From the NCBI GenBank assembly GCA_903847405.1, contig CAINDP010000007.1, forward strand, positions 1 to 48,968: 48,968 nucleotides of DNA, in the 5' to 3' direction. A model generated the notes under the pieces. The model saw only the letters and a list, made by a program, of their open reading frames with translations. It did no database searches and was not told the DNA's origin. Position numbers and translations under genes: made by a program. Source of the stretch: an uncultured Myxococcales bacterium. Lineage in GTDB: Bacteria; Myxococcota_A; UBA9042; DTJE01. Below are positions 34,175 through 43,103 of this stretch, one piece after another. Position 1 is the first letter of the stretch. The number at the start of each line of letters is the position of its first letter.

Positions 34175-35344
34175 ATGCTGAACGTCGCGCTGTTCGGGCC
34201 GCCGGGGGCCGGGAAGGGCACGCAGTCCGCGCGGCTGATCGAGCGGTACGGGCTGCACTACGTGGCGACCGGCGACATCCTGCGCGCCGAGATCCGCGAG
34301 GGCTCGGCCCTGGGGGTGGCTGCCCGGGCCATCATCGAGAAGGGCGGCCTGGTGCCGGACGAAATCATCGTCCAGATCCTGGAAAAGACGATCCGGGAGA
34401 ACACCGGCGCGAACGGGTTCCTGTTCGACGGCTTCCCGCGGACGTTCGTGCAGGCGTACATCCTCGAGGGCCTGCTGCTGAAGATGCACACGTCGCTGAT
34501 GAACCTGGTCAGCCTGGAGGTTCCCCAGGCGATGTGCCTGGAGCGCCTGCTGGGGCGTTCGCGGACCTCGGGACGCAGCGACGACACCCGGGAAGTCATC
34601 GAGTACCGCCTGCGGGAATACCAGGAAAAGACCGCGCCGGTCCTGGACTTTTACGACGAACGCGGCGTTCGCGTGGCCGTGGACGGCACCGGAACGGTGG
34701 ACGAGGTGTTCCGCCGGATCACCGACGTCCTGGACCGGTCCCTGCGCAAGGTGCAGTTGAACGTCGTGTTGCTGGGCGCACCCGGCGCGGGTCGGGGAAC
34801 CCAGGCCCCCGCCCTGGCGGCCCGGTACAACCTTGCCTACCTGGCGACCGGGGATCTGCTGCAGGGCGAGGTGCGTCGCGGGACTCCGGCGGGACGGAAG
34901 GCGGCGGAACTGCTGGAGGCCGGGCGCCTGGTCCCCGACGAGATCGTCATCCGGATGATCGAGGGGACGCTGCAGTCGCACCCGGACAAGAACGGGATCC
35001 TGTTCAAGGGATTTCCCCGGACGCTGGTCCAGGCGTACATCCTGGACGGCCTGCTGCGCCGGATCGGGTCCCGGGTGAACTGCATCCTGGACATCCGGGT
35101 GCCCACCCTGGAACTGATCAAGCGCCTGGCCGCCCGTGCGGGCACTCCGCGCGCCATGCCTTACGACCGCGCCACCGATACGATCGTGCGCCGCCTGGAG
35201 GAGCACGAGCGCTACGCGACCGCGATTGCGAACTACTACGAAAAGACCGGCCGCCACCGCGTCATCGATGGCGTGGGGGCGCAGGACGAGGTCTTCGGGC
35301 GCCTGTGCGCACAGGTGGACATCGCGTTCCGACAGGCGCGCTGA
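34175..35344 (+). CDS. adk: Tandem adenylate kinase: active first domain, degenerate second domain
   Basis: Length is 389 residues, about twice a usual short-type Adk. Domain 1 (1-192) has P-loop GPPGAGKGTQ (8-17, Lys14), NMP-binding motif DGFPRT (85-90), and a short LID with GRSRTSGRSDD, matching active zinc-free Adk. Domain 2 (193-389) keeps the fold (TGDLL, GRLVPDEI, VQAYI) but has GAPGAGRGTQ with Arg207 at the catalytic Lys position, KGFPRT with Lys278 instead of the conserved Asp, and no GRxDD motif in the LID. It is therefore probably a pseudokinase that may regulate or stabilise domain 1. No SD is obvious; TATCAT (34143-34148) may be the -10 box. Confidence 0.9.
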   Translation: MLNVALFGPPGAGKGTQSARLIERYGLHYVATGDILRAEIREGSALGVAARAIIEKGGLVPDEIIVQILEKTIRENTGANGFLFDGFPRTFVQAYILEGLLLKMHTSLMNLVSLEVPQAMCLERLLGRSRTSGRSDDTREVIEYRLREYQEKTAPVLDFYDERGVRVAVDGTGTVDEVFRRITDVLDRSLRKVQLNVVLLGAPGAGRGTQAPALAARYNLAYLATGDLLQGEVRRGTPAGRKAAELLEAGRLVPDEIVIRMIEGTLQSHPDKNGILFKGFPRTLVQAYILDGLLRRIGSRVNCILDIRVPTLELIKRLAARAGTPRAMPYDRATDTIVRRLEEHERYATAIANYYEKTGRHRVIDGVGAQDEVFGRLCAQVDIAFRQAR

Positions 35345-35373
35345 GCACCTGGAACGCGCCGGGAGGGCGAATC

Positions 35374-36111
35374 ATGTTCCTGGGCCATTTCGCCATGGCG
35401 TTCGCGGCGAAGGCGGCGGCGCCGAAGACCTCCCTGGGCACCACCCTGCTGGCGGCCCAGGCGGCGGACCTGCTGTGGCCGACCCTGCTGCTGCTGGGCG
35501 TGGAACGGGCCCGGATCCAGGAGGGGATCACGAAGGTGATTCCCCTGGACCTGGAGTACTACCCCTTTTCCCACAGCCTGCTGGCGGCGGTCCTCCTGGG
35601 CGCCCTGATCGGAGGCGTCCACCTCCTCTTTGGATCGTCCCGAGTCGGCTTCGGCTCCGGCGAGAGTTTCCTGCGGAAACCCGTCGCCTGCGCCTGCGCG
35701 CTCGGGAGGAACAACCGACGCGATGTCCGGGGGGCCGTCGTCCTGGGCCTGGCCGTCCTCAGCCACTGGGTCCTGGACGCGGTGTCCCACCGTCCGGACA
35801 TGCCGCTGGCGCCGGGAATCGACCTCCGGGTCGGCCTGGGGCTGTGGAACTCGGTGGAAGGAACGGTCGTGACGGAACTGGTCCTGTTCGCGGCCGGCGT
35901 CGGCCTGTACCTGTGGCGCACGACGGCGCGCGACGGGATCGGGCGGTGGGCCCTGTGGGCGCTGCTGGCGATCCTGGGGGGCCTCTTCGCGGGGAACATT
36001 GCCGGCGTGCCGCCGCCGAACATGGACGCCGTCGCCTGGGCAGGCCAGGCCCTGTGGCTGTTCGTCGCTTGGGCGTGGTGGATCGACCGGCACCGTGACG
36101 TCACGCGGTGA
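35374..36111 (+). CDS. YdjM-like inner-membrane protein (putative metal-dependent hydrolase family), carrying a palindromic element
   Basis: Length is 245 residues; GGGAGG lies 7 nt before ATG 35374, 29 bp after the double adk. Motifs typical of the YdjM family are GHFAMAFAAK at the start, the FSHSLL motif, and LSHWVLDAVSHRPDMP with two conserved His and an Asp. About five membrane segments are seen. Residues 86-113 are encoded by a full palindromic element read as SSRVGFGSGESFLRKP and a Cys/Ala tail; this falls in the loop between predicted TM segments. Function of the family is not established. The stop codon is 1 bp before hairpin repeat B. Confidence 0.75.
   Translation: MFLGHFAMAFAAKAAAPKTSLGTTLLAAQAADLLWPTLLLLGVERARIQEGITKVIPLDLEYYPFSHSLLAAVLLGALIGGVHLLFGSSRVGFGSGESFLRKPVACACALGRNNRRDVRGAVVLGLAVLSHWVLDAVSHRPDMPLAPGIDLRVGLGLWNSVEGTVVTELVLFAAGVGLYLWRTTARDGIGRWALWALLAILGGLFAGNIAGVPPPNMDAVAWAGQALWLFVAWAWWIDRHRDVTR
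35630..35712 (+). repeat. Palindromic element inside the YdjM-like coding region
   Basis: Full copy with 5' flank TTGGATCG, outer stem TCCCGAG (35638-35644) and CTCGGGA (35701-35707), middle GGCGA/TCGCC, inner GTTTCC-TGC-GGAAAC, and tail GGAAC. It differs from the lipoprotein copies at a few unpaired or wobble-like positions and is read in a different frame (SRVGFGSGESFL instead of DCPESASSSARV). Confidence 0.92.
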
Positions 36112-36112
36112 C

Positions 36113-36199
36113 GGAAAATGGGGACAGACACCAATTTCCTCAGGGGAAATTGGTGTCTGTCCCCATTTTCCTTGTCCCCATTTTCCGTCCCCATTTTCC
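36113..36199. repeat. Large inverted-repeat hairpin, copy B
   Basis: The same 27-bp inverted repeat as copy A (36113-36139 and 36145-36171), with loop TCAGG, the reverse complement of copy A's loop; copy B therefore lies in the opposite orientation. Two extra partial arms, GTCCCCATTTTCC, follow at 36174-36186 and 36187-36199. It fills most of the gap between two convergent genes and may act as a bidirectional terminator. Confidence 0.95.
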
Positions 36200-36212
36200 G
36201 GGGGGAAGGGTT

Positions 36213-36986
36213 CTACCCTTCCCCCCCGAACAGATCGGCGACACGCACCAACCCCGGGGCCCGTCCCACCAGGCGTCGGGCCAGGTGGATGGCGCCCTGG
36301 GCCAGGGCCAGGCGCGACGAGGCCCGGTGCGTGATCTCGATCCGGTCGTGGTCGCCCAGGAAGTAGATCGTGTGGTCGCCGATGACCTCGCCGCCGCGTA
36401 CCGCCAGGACGCCCAGTTCCTCGGGGCCGCGAGGGCCGCACTGGCCTTCCCGGCCCGTGACCACCGTCAGGCTTCCGTCCGAAAGGCCCTCGGCCAGCGT
36501 CATGGCGGTTCCCGAGGGAGCGTCCCGCTTGTGGCGGTGGTGGATTTCGACGATCTCGACGTCGTAGCGCGGGCCCAGCATCGCGCGGGCCATGCGGGAC
36601 AACTCGTGCAGGCAGTGGACGCCGACGCTGGTGTTGCTGGCGACCAGGATGGGTGCGCCGGCGGCCGCCTCGCGCAGGGCGTCCATGTCGGCGGGCGACA
36701 GGCCGGTCGTGCCAACCACGACGGGGATGCCGCGCAGCGCCAGGGCACGGGCGAAGGGCACCGCGCCCGAGGGATGGCTGAAGTCGATGCCGACGTCCAC
36801 CTCGTCCGCGGCCGCGGGATCCGTGTGCAGCGCCAGGGGGCCCCAGGGACTGGCGATCTCGCGTCCCGTTTCGGGGTGACCGGCGGTTTCGAGGAGGGCG
36901 CCCACTTCGACGCCGGATTCGCCGGCCGCCGCCTCGAGGACCATGCGTCCCATGCGTCCACGGGCTCCGTTGATGGCGATTTTCAT
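36213..36986 (-). CDS. dapB: 4-hydroxy-tetrahydrodipicolinate reductase
   Basis: Length is 257 residues from ATG 36986 (GGAG 7 nt upstream). The Rossmann motif [10 protein letters not shown] opens the protein, then the catalytic [15 protein letters not shown] loop with the conserved His and Lys (about 150-165), and the C-terminal [14 protein letters not shown] helix. It reduces the cyclic dihydrodipicolinate precursor with NAD(P)H in the lysine and diaminopimelate pathway. It stands alone, without other dap genes nearby, convergent to the YdjM-like gene and divergent from metK. Confidence 0.95.
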   Translation of the reverse strand: MKIAINGARGRMGRMVLEAAAGESGVEVGALLETAGHPETGREIASPWGPLALHTDPAAADEVDVGIDFSHPSGAVPFARALALRGIPVVVGTTGLSPADMDALREAAAGAPILVASNTSVGVHCLHELSRMARAMLGPRYDVEIVEIHHRHKRDAPSGTAMTLAEGLSDGSLTVVTGREGQCGPRGPEELGVLAVRGGEVIGDHTIYFLGDHDRIEITHRASSRLALAQGAIHLARRLVGRAPGLVRVADLFGGEG

Positions 36987-37064
36987 GGGGCGGCTCCACG
37001 TTTCGGTGGAAACAGCATCGCAAAGCGGGGGGCGACGGTCAAGCATCCGGCACCAGACGGGTAA

Positions 37065-37093
37065 TTGACTTTTCCCGATCCGGGAGGTATCCC
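37065..37093 (+). promoter_or_regulatory. Candidate sigma-70 promoter of metK
   Basis: TTGACT (37065-37070) is followed after 17 bp by TATCCC (37088-37093), 28 bp before ATG 37121. Match is 5 of 6 and 3 of 6. The short leader leaves no room for a SAM riboswitch between this promoter and the gene. Confidence 0.5.
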
Positions 37094-37120
37094 TTTGCCG
37101 CCATTTGCGGGAGCAGGACC

Positions 37121-38281
37121 ATGGCTCAGGGTCGCTACATCTTCTCCTCCGAGTCGGTTACCGAGGGGCACCCGGACAAGGTCGCGGACCAGATCTCCGA
37201 TGCGATCCTCGATGCCATCATTGCCCAGGATCTGCACTGTCACGTGGCGTGCGAGACCCTGGTGACCACGGGCCTGGCGTTCGTCGCCGGTGAAATCACG
37301 ACGGATTGCTGGGTGGACATCCCCGGCGTCGTTCGCAGCACGATCGAACGCATCGGCTACACCGACCCGACCATGGGCTTCGACGCGAAGACCTGCGCGG
37401 TCGTGACTTCCATCGACAAGCAGTCGCCGGACATCGCCATGGGCGTCAACCGCGGCAGCGCGGAATCGCAGGGCGCGGGCGACCAGGGCATGATGTTCGG
37501 CTACGCCAGCAACGAAACGCCGGAGTTGATGCCGGCCCCGATCATCCTGGCGCACCAGTTGACGCGGCGCCTGGCCGCCGTCCGCAAGTCCGGGCTGCTG
37601 CCCTGGGTGCGCCCCGACGGCAAGTCGCAGGTCTCGGTGTCCTACGAGGACGGCGTGGCGAAGGAAGTCACGGCGATCGTCGTGTCCACGCAGCACGGGC
37701 CCGACGTTTCGACCGAGGACCTCCACGAAGGGATCACCGAGGAAGTGATCAAGCGGGTCGTGCCGGCGCACCTGATGACGGCGAACACCAAGATTTTCGT
37801 GAATCCCACCGGCCGGTTCGTCATCGGCGGACCGATGGGCGACTGCGGCCTGACCGGGCGCAAGATCATCGTCGATTCCTACGGCGGCATGGGCCGGCAC
37901 GGCGGCGGCTGCTTCAGCGGCAAGGATCCCAGCAAGGTGGACCGCAGCGGCGCGTACTACGCCCGCTACGTGGCCAAGAACGTCGTGGCCGCCGGGCTGG
38001 CGGACCGCTGCGAAATCGAGGTGGCGTACGCCATCGGCGTGGCCGAGCCGGTCAGCGTCCTGGTGGAAACCTTCGGGACGGAAAAGCTGTCGCTGGACCG
38101 GATCCACGAACTGGTCCTGAAGCACTTCGACTTCCGGCCGGGCCTGATCGTCCGCCAGTTGGACCTGCTGCGGCCGATCTACCTGCAGACCGCGGCCTAC
38201 GGCCACTTCGGGCGCATCGAGGACGGCTTCTCGTGGGAGCGGACCGACCGGGCCGCCGCGCTGAAGGCCGACGCGTTCTAG
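37121..38281 (+). CDS. metK: S-adenosylmethionine synthetase
   Basis: Length is 386 residues, normal for MetK. Family motifs: [54 protein letters not shown], and the C-terminal GHFGR. It joins ATP and methionine to SAM, with the HPDK histidine and KDPSK loop contributing catalysis. One conserved loop reads GGGCFSGKD where GGGAFSGKD is usual, a mild difference. The ribosome site AGGA precedes ATG 37121. Confidence 0.97.
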   Translation: MAQGRYIFSSESVTEGHPDKVADQISDAILDAIIAQDLHCHVACETLVTTGLAFVAGEITTDCWVDIPGVVRSTIERIGYTDPTMGFDAKTCAVVTSIDKQSPDIAMGVNRGSAESQGAGDQGMMFGYASNETPELMPAPIILAHQLTRRLAAVRKSGLLPWVRPDGKSQVSVSYEDGVAKEVTAIVVSTQHGPDVSTEDLHEGITEEVIKRVVPAHLMTANTKIFVNPTGRFVIGGPMGDCGLTGRKIIVDSYGGMGRHGGGCFSGKDPSKVDRSGAYYARYVAKNVVAAGLADRCEIEVAYAIGVAEPVSVLVETFGTEKLSLDRIHELVLKHFDFRPGLIVRQLDLLRPIYLQTAAYGHFGRIEDGFSWERTDRAAALKADAF

Positions 38282-38339
38282 GCCGGGCATCGGCTTTCCG
38301 TCCGCATCCCACCGCTATCGCATCGTCCAGACCGGGGAA

Positions 38340-38864
38340 TCACAGTCGGGTCAGCACGGCCCAGGCGGCCAGGGGGCGCCAGGGGCCCAGGGCCAGGACC
38401 ACCCGTGCGAGCAGGACGGTGGGGTTGCCCGGGGCGGCCTCGACCACGTAGGCGCGGATGACCTGCAGAGGATCCAGGAACGACGTCCGGCCGGGGCGGG
38501 TCCGGGCGGACAGGGCCCGGGCGTACCGGTTGTCCCGATCGGCTGGATCGACGGTGCGCAGCGTGAAGGCGGCGGAGGGCAGGGCGCATCCGGCCGCCTG
38601 GAAGGGCGCCCAGGGGCCCGCAGGACCGTTCTGCTGGGCCCGGACGAGGGTTGCGTCCAGGCTGCCCAGCGGACCGGGGGATGCCGGCTGGAAGCGCAGC
38701 AGGAAACTGCCGCCGAAGCCGGGGATCAAGGAACCCGATCGGACGTACACGCCGTACTCGGCGCCGGCCAGGGCGTGAAGCGCCGGGCCGCGACGATCGC
38801 GCAGGATCCCTGCCAGGTCATCCTCGGGACAGGCGGCCAGGACCACGGGCGTGAATGCGTCCAT
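38340..38864 (-). CDS. Hypothetical protein, 174 residues
   Basis: I do not recognise a family. It is a soluble protein with a mixed alpha/beta pattern (HALAGAEYGVYVRSGSLIP, SFLLRFQPASPGPLG, LLARVVLALGPWRPLAAW). ATG 38864 has GAGG 4 nt upstream. It lies 53 bp downstream of the epimerase gene on the same strand and converges with metK across 58 bp, so it is probably co-expressed with the epimerase. The frame shows the strong third-position GC typical of genes here. Confidence 0.5.
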   Translation of the reverse strand: MDAFTPVVLAACPEDDLAGILRDRRGPALHALAGAEYGVYVRSGSLIPGFGGSFLLRFQPASPGPLGSLDATLVRAQQNGPAGPWAPFQAAGCALPSAAFTLRTVDPADRDNRYARALSARTRPGRTSFLDPLQVIRAYVVEAAPGNPTVLLARVVLALGPWRPLAAWAVLTRL

Positions 38865-38917
38865 CCTTCCTCACGGGGTTTCGGTTTCCACTTCCGGGCG
38901 ATTGTCGCACGAAACGG

Positions 38918-39958
38918 TCACCCGCCCCGCACGGCGGCACCCAGGGCGGCCAGCCCGACGCCCGGGTCGGTGAACCGCGGCTCGAAGCCGGCGCCGGTCA
39001 GGCGGGCCGTCGACACCCTCAGGTCCGCTTCCAGGGCCTCGGCAAGGTCCGGGTCCAGGGACGGGAGGGCGTCCCTGCGCGATGCCAGCAGTTCGTCGGC
39101 CTTCCCGGCCAGTGCCAGGGCGGCGCCCAGCCACCGGGCCTGCACGCCGGGCAGGGGCAGCGCGATGATGCCACGCGCCTCCGCCGTCCGTCGCAGCAGC
39201 CGCGCCGCCGTAGTGTTCGTGCCGTCGGTCACGAAGAACGTGCCGTTCTCGCCGGAGGTGTACTTGCACAGGTGCACCGCGGCGCTGCACGCGTCGTCGA
39301 TGTGGCACAGGGGCACGTCGCCCGCGTCGTCCATGGGCACGGGCAGCGCCGGGAACCACGAAGGCCGGAACAGCGCGGACAGGGGAAGACCCGCGTCCGG
39401 CCCGATCAGATGCCCCGGTCGCACGATCGTGAACCGGAGGTCCGCCTCGGTGCAGCGTCGTCGCACGACGTGCTCGGCCAGCGACAGGGCGCGCGCCAGA
39501 TCCCCCCGCGGGTCGGCCGGGGCGGACTCGTCCACGCTGCCCCGCCCGGCGCCGGGGCCGGCCACGGACACGGACGAAAACAGCACCAGCCGCCGCAGTC
39601 GATTCGCCGCGCGGGCGGCCGATTCCACGGAGTGGCTGGTCCCCTGCACCACGGTGCGCCACATTCCCTTCCACGAGCGGTCCCCTTCCCGGGGACGCGC
39701 CGTCAGGAAGAGGAAATCGACGTCGCGCAGCAGCGGTTCGAGGGCGCCGGCGGACGAGATGTCGAGGGTCTGGACCCACGCTCCCGCGTCCCGGGCCGCC
39801 TCGAAGCGCGCCCGCGCCCGGCCGCCGGCCACGTCCAGGACGTCCAGCGATTCGGCCGCGACCACGTCGTGCCCGGCCCGGGCCAGCATCACCGAAAGGC
39901 GGCCGCCCAGGGCGCTGCCTGCGCCTGCGACGATGCTACGGTACTTTTTGGGTGCCAT
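38918..39958 (-). CDS. NAD(P)-dependent epimerase/dehydratase (extended SDR)
   Basis: Length is 346 residues from ATG 39958 (GGGAGG 5 nt upstream). N-terminal Rossmann strand IVAGAGSALGGRLSVMLARAGHDVV, written here in part, has the GxxSALGG pattern. The middle has LVLFSSVSVAGPG, matching the SSSVAVYG region of 3-beta-HSD-like epimerases, and RFTIVRPGHLIGP plus CHIDDACSAAVHLC, the HVDDVARA motif. The usual YxxxK active-site Tyr is not obvious (LAEHVVRRRC replaces YgxSKxxAE), so catalytic ability is uncertain. Substrate unknown; a sugar-nucleotide or sterol-like substrate is only a guess. Confidence 0.75.
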   Translation of the reverse strand: MAPKKYRSIVAGAGSALGGRLSVMLARAGHDVVAAESLDVLDVAGGRARARFEAARDAGAWVQTLDISSAGALEPLLRDVDFLFLTARPREGDRSWKGMWRTVVQGTSHSVESAARAANRLRRLVLFSSVSVAGPGAGRGSVDESAPADPRGDLARALSLAEHVVRRRCTEADLRFTIVRPGHLIGPDAGLPLSALFRPSWFPALPVPMDDAGDVPLCHIDDACSAAVHLCKYTSGENGTFFVTDGTNTTAARLLRRTAEARGIIALPLPGVQARWLGAALALAGKADELLASRRDALPSLDPDLAEALEADLRVSTARLTGAGFEPRFTDPGVGLAALGAAVRGG

Positions 39959-40116
39959 GGATTCCTCCCGGAGTCGCCCCTCCCAATCCCACCGTTGAGG
40001 CCTGCCTGTCAAGCCCCGGGGATGCGTAGGCCCCCCAGATCCCCGCATTGCATCCGCCGTGCGCCTGTGTTATTTGTTCCCGGCTTTTCGCGGCGACACC
40101 CTTTTCGAGGTCGGCC

Positions 40117-40866
40117 ATGTCGGGTCACAGCAAGTGGGCAACGATCAAGCACAAGAAGGGCAAGGCGGATGCGGCTCGCGGGCGCATCTTCACCAAGCTC
40201 ATCAAGGAAATCACCATTGCGGCCCGCATGGGCGGCGGTGATGCCGACACCAATCCGCGCCTCCGGCAGGCGGTGTTGACGGGCAAGGGCCAGAACATGC
40301 CCAACGACAACATCGATCGCGCCATCAAGAAGGGCACGGGCGAGCTGGAAGGCGTGTCGTACGAGGAAATCACGTACGAGGGCTACGGGCCCGGCGGCGT
40401 GGCGCTGATCGTGGACTGCATGACGGACAACAAGAACCGCTGCGTGTCCGAAATCCGGCGCATCTTCGCGAAGGGCAACGGCAATATGGCGACGCAGAAC
40501 GCCGTGGGCTGGATGTTCGAAATGAAGGGCCTGATCGAAGTCGAAGTCGAAGGCAAGACCGCCGACGACATGATGGAAGTCGCCCTGGACGTGGGCGCGG
40601 ACGACGTGACGGGCGAGGAAGGCCTGTTCGAGTTCGTGACCCCCCCCAGCGACCTGATGGACGTGGCCGAAAAGCTGCGGGTGGCCGGGTACAAGGTCAC
40701 GTCGGCGAAGTCGGCCAAGGTCGCGAAGAACATGACCACCATCACCGGGAAGGACGCCGAGCAGGCCCTGAAGCTGGTCGATGCCCTGGAAGACTGCGAC
40801 GACGTCCAGAACGTATTCCACAACTTCGACATCGACGAGTCGGAACTGGAACGGCTGATGTCCTGA
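40117..40866 (+). CDS. yebC: YebC/TACO1-type translation regulator
   Basis: Length is 249 residues from ATG 40117 (GAGG upstream). The N-terminus is [21 protein letters not shown], a variant of the family start; [11 protein letters not shown] and [14 protein letters not shown] follow, then [11 protein letters not shown]. Homologues relieve ribosome stalling on proline runs and were earlier annotated as transcription factors. It begins the yebC-ruvC-ruvA-ruvB block on one strand, an arrangement common in bacteria. Confidence 0.95.
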   Translation: MSGHSKWATIKHKKGKADAARGRIFTKLIKEITIAARMGGGDADTNPRLRQAVLTGKGQNMPNDNIDRAIKKGTGELEGVSYEEITYEGYGPGGVALIVDCMTDNKNRCVSEIRRIFAKGNGNMATQNAVGWMFEMKGLIEVEVEGKTADDMMEVALDVGADDVTGEEGLFEFVTPPSDLMDVAEKLRVAGYKVTSAKSAKVAKNMTTITGKDAEQALKLVDALEDCDDVQNVFHNFDIDESELERLMS

Positions 40867-40913
40867 CGGGCCGGGTCGGATCCCTGCACCCGTTCCCGCC
40901 CCCCGGAATCACG

Positions 40914-41435
40914 ATGGGTCGCGTCCTCGGTATCGATCCTGGCAGCCGGATCACCGGCTGGGGGGTCCTGGAAGGCGACTGGGGGCGCACCCGCTGCGTC
41001 GCCAGTGGCACCTTCCGCCTGGGCGACGATGCCGCCATGGGCCCCCGCCTGAAACTGCTGCACGAAAACCTCGTCCGCGTGATTGCCGAATTCGCCCCCG
41101 AGGCCGTTGCCGTGGAGCGGGTCTTCGTGGCGAAGAACGCCGACAGCGCGCTGAAACTGGGGCACGCCCGGGGCGTGATCCTGCTGACCATCGAGGAGGC
41201 GGGACTGCCGATGCACGAATACTCGCCGGCCCAGGTGAAGAAGTCCGTGACCGGCAGCGGGCGGGCCTTCAAGGGGCAGGTCGGCATGCTGATCCGGGCG
41301 ATCCTGAACCTGGACCACGACCCGCCCGAGGATGCCGCCGACGCACTGGCCATCGCGTTGACGCACCAGATGCTGGGCGGGACCCGGACGCTGGCCGAGC
41401 TGGCCGGGGCGTCGTATGGGAGGAAGGGACGATGA
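40914..41435 (+). CDS. ruvC: Holliday junction resolvase RuvC
   Basis: Length is 173 residues. The catalytic acidic tetrad is present: Asp8 in GIDPG, Glu68 in AVERVF, Asp140 and Asp143 in PEDAADALAIAL, matching E. coli D7/E66/D138/D141. It cuts Holliday junctions symmetrically with RuvAB. It lies 47 bp after yebC and overlaps ruvA by ATGA. Confidence 0.97.
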   Translation: MGRVLGIDPGSRITGWGVLEGDWGRTRCVASGTFRLGDDAAMGPRLKLLHENLVRVIAEFAPEAVAVERVFVAKNADSALKLGHARGVILLTIEEAGLPMHEYSPAQVKKSVTGSGRAFKGQVGMLIRAILNLDHDPPEDAADALAIALTHQMLGGTRTLAELAGASYGRKGR

Positions 41436-42025
41436 TCGGCTACCTGCGCGGTCGTGTCGCGGCCATCGGGCCGAACGACGTGATCGTGGACGTCGGGGGC
41501 GTGGGCTACGAGGTCGTCGTGGACCGGCAGGCCCGCATGGCCATCGGGCCCACGGGCAGCGAACTGGTCCTGTGGGTGCGGACGATCGTCCGCGAGGACG
41601 CCATCACGCTGTTCGGGTTCGACGGCGAGATCGGGCGGACCGTGTTCGACCTGCTGGTGACCGTGTCGGGCATCGGCCCGCGCATGGCGTCGGCGATCCT
41701 GGGCGGGTTCCCCCTGGAGGAGCTGGTCGAGGCGGTGCGGGAAAAGAACCTGAAGAAACTGACGACCATCACCGGCGTGGGCAAGAAGACGGCCGAACGC
41801 CTGGTGCTGGAACTGTGCGACAAGTTCTTCGCGCTGCCGGTGGTTGCGTCGACGCGGCCCGACGGGATCCCGCCGGCGCTGTTCGTCGACGTCCGATCCG
41901 CGCTGGCCAACCTGGGCTTCACGGTCCGGGACGTCGAGGCCGCGCTGCGCCTGATCAAGCCGGAGTCGCCGCCCACCCTGGAGGGTGTCGTGCGGCAGGC
42001 CCTGGCGGTCCTTTCGGCGCGCTGA
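41432..42025 (+). CDS. ruvA: Holliday junction branch migration protein RuvA
   Basis: Length is 197 residues, normal for RuvA. Domain I begins [28 protein letters not shown] (part shown), domain II has the two helix-hairpin-helix motifs VSGIGPRMA and [12 protein letters not shown], and domain III is the helical RuvB-contact region. Start and ruvC stop overlap as ATGA, so translation is coupled. RuvA binds the junction as a tetramer and recruits RuvB. Confidence 0.97.
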   Translation: MIGYLRGRVAAIGPNDVIVDVGGVGYEVVVDRQARMAIGPTGSELVLWVRTIVREDAITLFGFDGEIGRTVFDLLVTVSGIGPRMASAILGGFPLEELVEAVREKNLKKLTTITGVGKKTAERLVLELCDKFFALPVVASTRPDGIPPALFVDVRSALANLGFTVRDVEAALRLIKPESPPTLEGVVRQALAVLSAR

Positions 42026-42068
42026 CGGAATGGGGGACGGGGGAGGCTTGCCGCCCCGGGGAGACGCG

Positions 42069-43094
42069 ATGTCGGACGACACCTCACGAGGACTGGCGAC
42101 GCCGCTGAAGACCGACGAGGAGGCCAGCGAGTTCGCGCTGCGCCCCCGGTCCTTCGACGAGTTCGTCGGCCAGGACGCCCTGAAGGCGAAACTGAAGATC
42201 TTCGTCACCGCGGCGCGGCAGCGGGGCGATGCGCTGGACCACATGCTGCTGTGCGGCCCGCCCGGGCTGGGCAAGACGACCCTGGCGCACATCATGGCGG
42301 CCGAACTGGGCGTCGAGATGAAGCAGACCTCCGGTCCCGCCCTGGAAAAGAAGGGGGATCTGGCCGGCATCCTGACGAACCTGAACGAGCGGGACGTCCT
42401 GTTCGTGGACGAAATCCACCGCCTGAACCCCGTCGTGGAAGAAAACCTGTACCCCGCCATGGAGGACTACTCGTTCGACGTGGTCATCGGCGAGGGGCCC
42501 GGGGCCCGGTCGATCCGCCTGAAACTGAAGAAGTTCACCCTGATCGGGGCGACCACGCGGACCGGGTTGCTGACGGGCCCGCTGCGGGACCGCTTCGGCA
42601 TCGTGGAGCGCCTGGACCACTACCCGATGATCGACCTGGCCACCATCGTGCGGCGATCGGCGCGCATCCTGGGGGTGAACCTCACGGAAGGCGCGGCGGA
42701 CGAAATCGGGCGCCGGGCCCGGGGCACGCCGCGGATCGCGAACCGCCTGCTGCGGCGCGTGCGGGACTTCGCGCAGGTCGAGGGCGACGGCACCGTGACG
42801 ACCGACGTGGCCGAATCGGCCCTGACGCGGCTGGACGTGGACAAGTGCGGCCTGGACGCCATGGACCGCCGCTACCTGCTGACCATCATCGACAAGTTCG
42901 GGGGCGGGCCCGTGGGCGTTTCGACGATGTGCGCGGCGCTGTCCGAGGAAAAGGACACGCTGGAAGAGGTCGTCGAGCCCTACCTGCTGCAGGAGGGGTT
43001 CCTGCAGCGGACGCCCCAGGGACGCGTCGCCACGGCCCGCGCCCTGCAGCACCTGCACCGCGAATCGCCCCGCCCGAACGGCGAACTGCTGTAA
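42069..43094 (+). CDS. ruvB: Holliday junction branch migration ATPase RuvB
   Basis: Length is 341 residues from ATG 42069 (GGGGAG 7 nt upstream). Walker A is GPPGLGKTT, Walker [11 protein letters not shown], sensor [18 protein letters not shown] containing the arginine finger, and the C-terminal winged helix [14 protein letters not shown]. It forms the hexameric motor that drives branch migration with RuvA. Confidence 0.98.
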   Translation: MSDDTSRGLATPLKTDEEASEFALRPRSFDEFVGQDALKAKLKIFVTAARQRGDALDHMLLCGPPGLGKTTLAHIMAAELGVEMKQTSGPALEKKGDLAGILTNLNERDVLFVDEIHRLNPVVEENLYPAMEDYSFDVVIGEGPGARSIRLKLKKFTLIGATTRTGLLTGPLRDRFGIVERLDHYPMIDLATIVRRSARILGVNLTEGAADEIGRRARGTPRIANRLLRRVRDFAQVEGDGTVTTDVAESALTRLDVDKCGLDAMDRRYLLTIIDKFGGGPVGVSTMCAALSEEKDTLEEVVEPYLLQEGFLQRTPQGRVATARALQHLHRESPRPNGELL

Positions 43095-43103
43095 CGCGCG
43101 TTC

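Noticed and set aside
36987-37120. SAM riboswitch upstream of metK
   Set aside because: No SAM-I, SAM-II or SAM-V-like core can be seen, and the best promoter leaves a leader of only about 20 nt.
43095-43103. Terminator between convergent ruvB and the SDR gene
   Set aside because: Only 9 bp separate the stops; an ACGCGCGT palindrome is present, but no stable stem plus T-run.
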